Part shown: positions 25,815-33,545 of the stretch, piece after piece
Layout: each line of letters begins with the position of its first letter
Numbering within the stretch: the stretch's first letter is position 1
Source of the DNA: Sphingobacterium sp. FBM7-1
GTDB lineage: Bacteria; Bacteroidota; Bacteroidia; Sphingobacteriales; Sphingobacteriaceae
Reading direction: 5' to 3'
DNA: 64,000 nt
NCBI RefSeq assembly: GCF_020687765.1
Contig: NZ_JAJEWJ010000008.1
Span: forward strand, 124,001 to 188,000
Position numbers and translations under genes: made by a program
The notes under the pieces: model-generated
What the model was told of the DNA's origin: nothing
Databases searched by the model: none
The model's input: the letters and a program-made list of their open reading frames with translations, nothing else

Positions 25815-27044
25815 ATGGAATATGAAATTATCCGCTTGGATAACGGTATCCGGGCGGTATTTCACCGTCAGATTTCTCCCATTACGCATACCTGTTTGGT
25901 CGTAAATGCTGGCTCTCGCGATGAAGAAGCGGGTAAATATGGTGTAGCTCACTTTATTGAGCATTTATTGTTTAAACAAACGGAAAGACGATCTACCCAA
26001 CAGATCCTCCATCACTTGGAGGCTGTCGGGGGTGATTTAAATGCGTATACTACGAAAGAATACACCTGTATACACGCATCTATCCTACAGCCACACCTCC
26101 ATCGGGCACTCGATTTATTTGAAGATATTATCTTCCATTCTACGTTCCCGACGGATGAGATGGAGAAAGAAAAAGGCGTGATCATCGACGAAATGGCCTC
26201 GTATAGGGATAATCCGGAAGAATCTATTATGGATGATTATGAAGACCTGATTTTTAAACGTTCTGGATTAGGCCATAATATTCTGGGTTTGGAGCAGGAT
26301 CTGTTGAGTTTTACACAAGCGGACGTTCACCAATTTATCCAGAAGAATTACCGGACGGATGAGATCGTTATCGGCATAACAGGAGATTACGAGCTGAAAG
26401 CCGTGGAGCGGATGTTAAAACGCTATTTCGAACCTATTCTGGAAAATAAGCCGGCCCGTACTCGTCAGGAGTCTTTTGTAATCGAATCCGAACACATTGA
26501 ACTGAAGAAGCCTATCAATCAAGTACATTTTATGTTGGGTGCACCGGCGTACAGTATTCATGACGATAGAAAAGCCGGGCTTCTCCTGCTTAATAACATG
26601 TTGGGTGGCTATGGAATGACCTCCATTCTGAATTTGGCAGTACGGGAAAAGTATGGGATTGCCTATACCATTGAATCTAACTATACGCTTTTTACCGATA
26701 CGGGTTTATTCACGATTTATCTTGGAACGGATGACGAAAAAATAAAACGTGCCAAAAAGATCGTGTTTCGGGAGCTGGATAAATTGAAAACAAAGGGTGT
26801 CTCCGAAAATCAGCTGCGAAAGGCAAAAAATAAGTTCAAGGGACAAATTGCGTTAGCGGAAGAAAATAGGATGAGTATGATTATTGCGGAAGCAAAAAAC
26901 TTGATGGACTACGACCGCGTCATTACGTTGAACGAAGTGTTTGAAAAGCTAGATGCCGTATCTGTACAGGACCTATTGCACATTGCACAGGATGTGTTTG
27001 ATGAGCAGAAATTGATCTCATTGGCCTTTGTGCCCGAAATGTAA
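25815..27044 (+). CDS. M16 family zinc metallopeptidase
   Basis: A 409-aa pitrilysin-type peptidase. It has the inverted zinc motif HFIEH (residues 46-50) with the distal glutamate region EKEKGVIIDE near residue 117, and the inactive-half R/Y pattern YGMTSILNLAVREKYGIAY. No signal peptide is seen, so it is probably cytoplasmic, like the single-domain Bacteroidota and Bacillus members. An in-frame TTG five codons upstream is less likely as the start than the ATG. It precedes fabD by 39 bp; functional linkage is not evident. Confidence 0.92.
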   Translation: MEYEIIRLDNGIRAVFHRQISPITHTCLVVNAGSRDEEAGKYGVAHFIEHLLFKQTERRSTQQILHHLEAVGGDLNAYTTKEYTCIHASILQPHLHRALDLFEDIIFHSTFPTDEMEKEKGVIIDEMASYRDNPEESIMDDYEDLIFKRSGLGHNILGLEQDLLSFTQADVHQFIQKNYRTDEIVIGITGDYELKAVERMLKRYFEPILENKPARTRQESFVIESEHIELKKPINQVHFMLGAPAYSIHDDRKAGLLLLNNMLGGYGMTSILNLAVREKYGIAYTIESNYTLFTDTGLFTIYLGTDDEKIKRAKKIVFRELDKLKTKGVSENQLRKAKNKFKGQIALAEENRMSMIIAEAKNLMDYDRVITLNEVFEKLDAVSVQDLLHIAQDVFDEQKLISLAFVPEM

Positions 27045-27083
27045 AGCAAGACCCCGTATTTAAAAAATTGTTTACTTTGTAAT

Positions 27084-27974
27084 ATGAAAACAGCATATAT
27101 TTTTCCCGGTCAGGGTGCTCAGTTCGTCGGAATGGGGCAAGACTTATACAATTTAAATGAAGAGGCTAAGGCTCTTTTTGAACAGGCAAATGACATTTTA
27201 GGGTTCCGTATCACCGATATCATGTTTTCGGGGACGGACGAGGATTTGAAACAGACGAAAGTAACGCAGCCAGCGATTTTCTTGCATTCGGTGATTTTGG
27301 CGAAAGCTTTAGGAGATAGCTTTCAACCGACAATGGTAGCTGGCCATTCGCTTGGCGAGTTCTCGGCATTGGTAGCTGCGGGAGCTCTATCTTTTGAGGA
27401 CGGGCTACGATTGGTCGCGAAGCGCGCGAATGCGATGCAGCGCGCTTGTGAAGCACAGCCCTCAACCATGGCGGCCATTTTGGGATTGGATGATGAGACC
27501 GTAGAGAAAATATGTGCGCAGGTAGAAGATGTCGTGGTGGCCGCAAATTACAATTGCCCGGGCCAATTGGTAATATCGGGAACAATCGAAGGCGTGGATA
27601 AAGCGTGTGTTCTATTGACTGAAGCGGGGGCTAAGCGGGCCTTGAAATTAAACGTCGGGGGCGCATTCCACTCGCCGCTGATGGAACCTGCGAAGGTAGA
27701 ATTGCAGGCTGCTATCGAAGAAACCGTGATCAACGCACCGGTTTGTCCGATCGTGCAAAATGTGGATGCGAAGCCGTACACGGATCCGACGCAGATTAAA
27801 GCAAATTTAATCGCACAGTTAACCGGGGCTGTTCGCTGGACACAAACGGTACAACAAATGTTAGCGGATGGGATAGAAGCTTTCGTAGAAGTCGGTCCGG
27901 GAAATGTGCTGCAAGGATTAGTGAAAAAGGTAGATCGTTCCGTGCAAACTTCTGCGGCATCGATCAATGAATAG
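27084..27974 (+). CDS. fabD: Malonyl-CoA:ACP transacylase
   Basis: Loads malonate onto acyl carrier protein for fatty-acid synthesis. The 296-aa protein keeps the full catalytic set: GQGAQ at residues 9-13, Ser89 in GHSLGE, Arg114 in VAKRANAMQ, and His196 in GGAFHSPLM. A near-consensus -7 box (TTACTTTG, 27072-27079) ends 4 nt before the ATG, so it may have its own start of transcription. A hairpin terminator follows directly. Other fab genes are not in the window. Confidence 0.97.
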   Translation: MKTAYIFPGQGAQFVGMGQDLYNLNEEAKALFEQANDILGFRITDIMFSGTDEDLKQTKVTQPAIFLHSVILAKALGDSFQPTMVAGHSLGEFSALVAAGALSFEDGLRLVAKRANAMQRACEAQPSTMAAILGLDDETVEKICAQVEDVVVAANYNCPGQLVISGTIEGVDKACVLLTEAGAKRALKLNVGGAFHSPLMEPAKVELQAAIEETVINAPVCPIVQNVDAKPYTDPTQIKANLIAQLTGAVRWTQTVQQMLADGIEAFVEVGPGNVLQGLVKKVDRSVQTSAASINE

Positions 27975-27995
27975 GTAAACTGCTAGAATAAAATA

Positions 27996-28020
27996 AAAAA
28001 GCCACAATAAGTGGCTTTTT
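27996..28020 (+). terminator. Intrinsic terminator after fabD
   Basis: Ten-base perfect stem AAAAAGCCAC/GTGGCTTTTT with a 5-nt loop. The A and T flanks allow it to work in both directions, so it could also end the convergent aldo/keto reductase transcript. Confidence 0.87.
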
Positions 28021-28057
28021 GTTTGAAATAATGACGCTTTAGAGCGACGATTGCATA

Positions 28058-29041
28058 TTAATACTTTCCCCGGATTTCTTGACGAATCCGATTGGTATAG
28101 AGTCTTTTAAGATTTTGGAGGGTGTCGTCATCTAGGTCTGGTTGTTTTGCGGCTGCAATATTGGACTGTACCTGCTCCACTTTGCTTGCTCCGGGAATGA
28201 CGGTCGTGATTGCGGGATGTTGCAATATCCACTTAATACTTTGTTGTGCCAAGTTCCCTTTAGGAAGGATGCTTTTGATTTCCTCCAATAATTCGATGCC
28301 CTTTTCAAATGCAATACCACTGAAAGTTTCACCTACATTAAAAGCATCTCCGTTGGCGTTATAATGGCGGTGATCCTTATCGTTAAAAATTGTCGAACGA
28401 TTGAATTTCCCACTAAGGAGACCGCTCGCTAAGGGTACCCGGGCGATAAGCGCTGTACCTTGCGTGCTGGCTTTGTCAAAAAATTCATCTGCTAGATGCT
28501 GACGGAACAGATTGAATATAATCTGTAAAGAAGCGACGTCCCGATGCTCGAGACAGATAAGCGCTTCTTCAACCGTCTCGACACTCACGCCGAAATGCTG
28601 GATAAGACCTTCTTCTTGTATACGGCGGAGGTGGTCAAAAACCTCTCCTTTACGAAGAACTGCAGTCGGAATACAGTGTAGCTGCTCCAGATATAGTTGG
28701 TCCAGTCCAAGATGTGTCAACGAATCCTCTACATGCCGTCGTATAGCGTCATAAGTGAAGTTTTGAGGCCATCCGTTTGGCGCATCGTCCCGCCTGCCCA
28801 ATTTCGTTGCGACATAAACCTTCTTGTCGGTCTGTTTTAGGAATTTTCCAATCAGGCGTTCGCTGGTTCCCATGCCATAAACGTCGGCTGTATCGATAAA
28901 ATTCCCACCTGCTTCTACATAAGTGTTCAGGATGTCCAATGCATTGGCTTCGTCTATTTTTCCCCAATCGGCGCTCCCTAACTGCCAAGTTCCCAATCCT
29001 ATTGCCGCAATCTGGTCACCTTTAAAAATTCTATAATTCAT
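28058..29041 (-). CDS. Aldo/keto reductase
   Basis: A 327-aa NADPH-dependent oxidoreductase of the AKR superfamily with a TIM barrel. The catalytic residues are visible: Asp53 and Tyr58-region motif FIDTADVYG (residues 48-56), Lys80 in YVATKLGR, and His in LYLEQLHC. The C-terminal VIPGASKVEQVQSN is the cofactor-binding segment. Closest in pattern to YhdN/IolS-type general-stress or sugar reductases; substrate cannot be told from sequence. The ATG at 29041 is used; an in-frame TTG eight codons upstream is less plausible. Confidence 0.92.
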   Translation of the reverse strand: MNYRIFKGDQIAAIGLGTWQLGSADWGKIDEANALDILNTYVEAGGNFIDTADVYGMGTSERLIGKFLKQTDKKVYVATKLGRRDDAPNGWPQNFTYDAIRRHVEDSLTHLGLDQLYLEQLHCIPTAVLRKGEVFDHLRRIQEEGLIQHFGVSVETVEEALICLEHRDVASLQIIFNLFRQHLADEFFDKASTQGTALIARVPLASGLLSGKFNRSTIFNDKDHRHYNANGDAFNVGETFSGIAFEKGIELLEEIKSILPKGNLAQQSIKWILQHPAITTVIPGASKVEQVQSNIAAAKQPDLDDDTLQNLKRLYTNRIRQEIRGKY

Positions 29042-29281
29042 TTCTTTTTCTATATTAAATGTCAATTCTATTTTCCTGCAATGTTGTTCAGAGCTATCAT
29101 AGAATAATGTAATGTCTTTTAGTCACGTTCGAATATAGCCGGTTTTCTAGGATATTCCGTAAATACAATATATAACTATCGTACATAAATGAAAAATAAA
29201 TCTAAGGTATCCCGCGAAGAATTTGAGCTCTTTGTCAAGAAATAGGTGCTTTTAATTAAGGGAAATTTGTACGAGCTCCGC

Positions 29282-29311
29282 TTGTTTCGTAGCACGGATT
29301 GACTATCTTTA
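29282..29311 (+). promoter_or_regulatory. Promoter of the PUL hybrid regulator
   Basis: TTG (29282-29284), 19 nt, then TATCTTTA (29304-29311), one mismatch from TAnnTTTG, 27 nt before the ATG. Confidence 0.5.
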
Positions 29312-29338
29312 GCGTTCTAAAGTTATCGAAGCATACCA

Positions 29339-32300
29339 ATGATAAGCAGAATAACACTTTTTTATGTTTCGCTGTGCCTGTGCTTTTATTGTTATGGACA
29401 GGAGACGGTTAACTTTAAACACCTGACTGTAGACGAAGGCCTGGTGAGCAATCATATTAACACCATCCTAAAAGATGAAGCTGGTTTTTTATGGTTTGGC
29501 ACCAATACAGGACTAAGCCGTTACGATGGATATCGTTTTAAATCCTACTCCAATAAACCGAACGATGTGTCTTCCTTGATCAATAACGCGATTATTGATT
29601 TGTTTATGGGCTTTGATCAAAAACTTTGGGTAAGAACGAATAAGGGGAACTGTATATATGAACATACCAGCGATTCTTTTAGCTGGAACGTCGATAGTAT
29701 ACTGGTTGGTAAAGGGTTTGTAGCTGGCGATGTTCGTAAGATAATCATGGCGGAAAGGACTTCTTATGTGCTGTATGAAAACGGCGATTTGTATTGTTCA
29801 CGAGATAGCGGAATAAAGCAGGAAGCTACACGTTGTGAAGTTGATTTGTCGGGTAAGATTACGGATATTCGTTTAGACGCCGTTCGCCACGTATTGTTGT
29901 TAGTATCGGATCACGGCGAAGTGGTGTCTCTGGATAGCCAAAATTTGCAGCCTCAACAATATATCACATTTATATTTGAGCGTTTGGTAGAAAATCCTAA
30001 CTTTCAGCTATTTATAGACGATTTTTCTGGTGTTTGGGTGTGCGCTAAAAATTTTCCTTTCGGCGCGCTGTATTATAAAACGTTAAGTTCAAAAGCTGCG
30101 GTTTTCAGACAGTTAGGAGGAACCTATCCCACCAATAATAATACGATCAGCAGTATACAACAGTTGGGTCATACCGTTTGGCTTGCGACGGATCATGGAG
30201 GCATCAACGTATTCGACCTCCACACCGAAAAAGTTGAATATCTCGTCCATGATCGAGCAAATATGTCGTCACTTCCCTACAATAGTACAACAGCGATGTA
30301 CAAGGATAATGACGGTATCATGTGGGTAGGGACATACAAGGGAGGGGTTAGTTACTATCATCCCGATTTAAATTATTTCAGTTTGTATCAAAATCAGGCA
30401 GGTTATCCGGAGAGTTTACCCTTCAATGATATCAATTGTTTTGTCGAAGATAAAAAGGGTATAATCTGGATCGGAACAAATGGTGGCGGATTGTTGCGGT
30501 TTGATCCGAAAGATCACACTTTCCGATCCTATAAGCATGATAATCAGGATAATCATTCGCTGGGAAGTAACGTAGTTGTTAGTTTACACATAGATGAGGA
30601 GGAAAACCTATGGGTGGGCACCTACCACGGGGGGCTTAATAAATTTAAAGACGGAAAGTTTATACGCTTTTTGCATGCTTCGGAGAGTTCGACAACGATA
30701 AATGATAATTGCGTGTGGAGTGTTTTTCAGGATTCCAAAGCACGTTTTTGGGTAGGATTGTTGTCGGGAGGTATTGATTTATTGGATAAAACTACGGGAC
30801 GTTTCCAACGTTTCAAATCCGTCTTCTCCACTGATTTTAGCTCGTCATGTAATGCTAAGTTTATCGAAGACCGACGCGGAAATATCTGGATGGGAACGTC
30901 TAATGGCTTGGCTAAATTATCGCCGGAGGGTGTCGTAATCGTGTATGATGAAGGATCGGAAAATAGAACATTGACTAATAATGTTGTTTCGGATTTACTA
31001 GAAGATCGCATGGGTAATATTTGGGTAGCGACGCAGACGGGAATTAATATTATATCTGAAACCAAGATCACTTATCTGTCTACTGCTCAAGGATTGATTG
31101 ACAATGTTATCGTCGGATTGGCTATGGACGATTTCGGTGATATATGGGCGACAGCTCCAACAGGAATATCCCGCATTCAGTATATTCGGGAATCGGATAA
31201 TTATACCATACAAGGTTATGACCGATCTGATGGCCTGCAATCCTCCAATTTCAACGAACGGGCCATCTTGAAGCTGAAGGACGGTAGATTACTTTTTGGT
31301 GGTTCTGAGGGCTTTAATATATATACGCCTCAGCCTATCCGCCGTACAAATTGGCATCCGCCTTCTATCGTTGATTTTCACATATTGGGAGGGGGAATGT
31401 CATCAAGCAACGTACAGAAGCTTGTTAAGGATTGGCTGTATGCAGTAGACGGTAAGCAGGCTATTCGCGTACCTCATCAGCTACATACTTTCACGCTTTT
31501 ATTGGCAGATCTCGACTTTATTGGACGGGACGAATCAAAAATACAGTATATGCTCAAGGGATTGGGCAATGACTGGCTTGATATCGAGAACATGGAAATT
31601 ACACTCGCCAATCTTGGAGCAGGTAATTACACCTTGTTGATCCGAGGATTGGATCATAATGGCGCTTACGCTTCACCTGCGTCGTTGGTAGAAATAACGA
31701 TGCTGGCACCTTGGTGGCGTACCAATTGGGCTTATTTTATATACATACTGATGGTGGTGGGCATACTGCTGTTTTTTAGGAAAATGGAGAAAATGAGAGC
31801 GCGGACGCGATTCAATTTGATGCAGGCGGAGGAAAAAGCGAGGCATGCAAAAGAAATGGAAGCATTGCGGACTCGTTTTTTTACCAATGTGAGTCATGAA
31901 TTCAGAACGCCAATCAGTCTGATTATCTCGCCGGTACAAAAGTTGAAGGTTACGGAAAAAAATGCCGGAAAAGCAAAATACTTAGATATCATCGAACGCA
32001 ATGCATCATCGCTATTAAACTTGGTTAACCAGCTATTGGACTTCAATAGTATAGAGAATAACGAACATACAGTGAAGAAAACATACGGTGATGTCGCCGC
32101 GTTTATCCGACGTATAGGGGAGCAATTTGAAAGTATCGCGCAACATAAGCATATTCAGTATGTGGTGAATGTGCCTCTTACACCTTTGGAAGCTTACGTG
32201 GACTTTGACAAGCTGGAACGTGTGGTATTAAACCTTTTATCGAATGCCTTTAAGTTTACCGATGCAGGTGGACATATTTATCTGAACTGTTGCGTAGAAT

Positions 32301-33385
32301 CGCAAACGGAGGAAATACGATTGGAGGTCGCCGACACGGGCGTCGGTGTGCCAAAAGCGGTGCAGAATCGTGTGTTTGAACGCTATTTCCAAGTTCAAGA
32401 TAGAAGGGATATAAGTGAAAAGGGAAGTGGCCTGGGTTTGGCAATCGTAAAAGAATTTGTGCATTTGATGGCTGGTCGCATATTGTTTACGAGTGAGGAA
32501 GGGGAGGGAACAACTGTGAAGGTTTGGCTACCTCGATTGGTCTTGCCGGATACTATAGGGCCGGTGCGCAAAGAAATAGGGGAAAGCAATGAAGCCAGGA
32601 TGCGGAAAGACCTTGACAGTGGTATGAAAAGCGGCCATCTGTTAAAAGCGATGGTGGTAGAAGATCACGCTGATTTCGCGTTTTATTTACAAGACAATCT
32701 CGGCGATTATTTTCAAGTTGATGTTTACAATACAGTGGAAGAAGCATGGAAGTCCATGTATCCCTACAGTCCGGATATTATTGTATCAGATCTTCACTTG
32801 CCCGGAAAATCGGGAATAGATTTTTGTAAGGAGATACGCTCGAATGGACGAACGAGACATATCCCGTTTGTCTTGATTACCGCCGTCGGTACGGAGGAGA
32901 AAGAGATTGAGGCATTACAGCATGGTGCAACAGACTTTATCAGTAAGCCGTTTAACTTCGATGTTTTTCTATCTAAAATAAAGGGATTTGTCGACCAACA
33001 AGAAGTAATGGAGAAGCACTACAAACGGCAGGTTGATGTAAAAGTGGCCAAAGCGGAGGTCGTTGATGAGGATGAGCGCTTCGTGTTGAAGATGACGCAA
33101 ATTATAGAAGCACATTTGCAATGTGAGCGTTTCTCGGTAGAAGTACTGGCCTCGCAGATGAATATGACCCGCGTAGGGCTTTATAAGAAAATATTGTCGA
33201 TGACCGGATTCACACCCACTGAGTTCATCCGTAACATTCGATTAAATAAAGCGCTGGATTTGCTCAAAAATACGCAGATGACCGTCAGTGAAATTTCTTA
33301 CGAAGTAGGTTTCGGAACACCAAAACAATTTAGCAAATACTTTAAAAATTTTTACGGTGAAGTTCCTTCTGCCTATCGGAAGTGA
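29339..33385 (+). CDS. Hybrid two-component sensor/regulator (HTCS) of the xyloglucan-type PUL
   Basis: One-protein signalling chain of 1348 aa. A signal peptide is followed by a large periplasmic beta-propeller of Reg_prop repeats (fragments such as GFLWFGTNTGLSRYDG, IMWVGTYKGGVSYY, NIWMGTSNGLAKL) up to about 690, then a Y_Y_Y domain (about 733-795) and a membrane helix (about 797-815). The kinase part has the H-box NVSHEFRTP (His near 853) and an ATPase domain with DTGVGVP and GSGLGLAIVKE. A receiver domain follows (about 1101-1215, phospho-Asp near 1150 in IVSDLHLPG), then an AraC-type HTH (about 1250-1348). It probably senses a periplasmic oligosaccharide and activates the operon that starts 160 bp downstream. 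Confidence 0.95.
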   Translation: MISRITLFYVSLCLCFYCYGQETVNFKHLTVDEGLVSNHINTILKDEAGFLWFGTNTGLSRYDGYRFKSYSNKPNDVSSLINNAIIDLFMGFDQKLWVRTNKGNCIYEHTSDSFSWNVDSILVGKGFVAGDVRKIIMAERTSYVLYENGDLYCSRDSGIKQEATRCEVDLSGKITDIRLDAVRHVLLLVSDHGEVVSLDSQNLQPQQYITFIFERLVENPNFQLFIDDFSGVWVCAKNFPFGALYYKTLSSKAAVFRQLGGTYPTNNNTISSIQQLGHTVWLATDHGGINVFDLHTEKVEYLVHDRANMSSLPYNSTTAMYKDNDGIMWVGTYKGGVSYYHPDLNYFSLYQNQAGYPESLPFNDINCFVEDKKGIIWIGTNGGGLLRFDPKDHTFRSYKHDNQDNHSLGSNVVVSLHIDEEENLWVGTYHGGLNKFKDGKFIRFLHASESSTTINDNCVWSVFQDSKARFWVGLLSGGIDLLDKTTGRFQRFKSVFSTDFSSSCNAKFIEDRRGNIWMGTSNGLAKLSPEGVVIVYDEGSENRTLTNNVVSDLLEDRMGNIWVATQTGINIISETKITYLSTAQGLIDNVIVGLAMDDFGDIWATAPTGISRIQYIRESDNYTIQGYDRSDGLQSSNFNERAILKLKDGRLLFGGSEGFNIYTPQPIRRTNWHPPSIVDFHILGGGMSSSNVQKLVKDWLYAVDGKQAIRVPHQLHTFTLLLADLDFIGRDESKIQYMLKGLGNDWLDIENMEITLANLGAGNYTLLIRGLDHNGAYASPASLVEITMLAPWWRTNWAYFIYILMVVGILLFFRKMEKMRARTRFNLMQAEEKARHAKEMEALRTRFFTNVSHEFRTPISLIISPVQKLKVTEKNAGKAKYLDIIERNASSLLNLVNQLLDFNSIENNEHTVKKTYGDVAAFIRRIGEQFESIAQHKHIQYVVNVPLTPLEAYVDFDKLERVVLNLLSNAFKFTDAGGHIYLNCCVESQTEEIRLEVADTGVGVPKAVQNRVFERYFQVQDRRDISEKGSGLGLAIVKEFVHLMAGRILFTSEEGEGTTVKVWLPRLVLPDTIGPVRKEIGESNEARMRKDLDSGMKSGHLLKAMVVEDHADFAFYLQDNLGDYFQVDVYNTVEEAWKSMYPYSPDIIVSDLHLPGKSGIDFCKEIRSNGRTRHIPFVLITAVGTEEKEIEALQHGATDFISKPFNFDVFLSKIKGFVDQQEVMEKHYKRQVDVKVAKAEVVDEDERFVLKMTQIIEAHLQCERFSVEVLASQMNMTRVGLYKKILSMTGFTPTEFIRNIRLNKALDLLKNTQMTVSEISYEVGFGTPKQFSKYFKNFYGEVPSAYRK

Positions 33386-33407
33386 TCAGAAGGATGTATA
33401 AGGAAGG

Positions 33408-33443
33408 TTTTGTTAACATTTTAACCCATAAAAGTTAACAAAA
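33408..33443. promoter_or_regulatory. Candidate HTCS operator: 10-bp inverted repeat
   Basis: Arms TTTTGTTAAC (33408-33417) and GTTAACAAAA (33434-33443) are perfect reverse complements 16 nt apart. The right arm ends 28 nt before the -7 box of the PUL operon. That operon lacks a -33 TTG, as expected for an activator-dependent promoter. Binding by the HTCS is inferred. Confidence 0.5.
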
Positions 33444-33471
33444 TGACCCTCCGGTGCAGCAAAATACCACC

Positions 33472-33479
33472 TATGTTTG
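33472..33479 (+). promoter_or_regulatory. -7 box of the PUL operon
   Basis: TATGTTTG, a perfect TAnnTTTG match, 66 nt before the GH31 ATG. No -33 TTG is present, consistent with activation by the upstream HTCS. Confidence 0.55.
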
Positions 33480-33545
33480 CTGTGGAAGTAATAATTATAA
33501 ACTGGAAATGCCGCATAGGCTTTCTCTAAATTTCGTAAACCTTTA

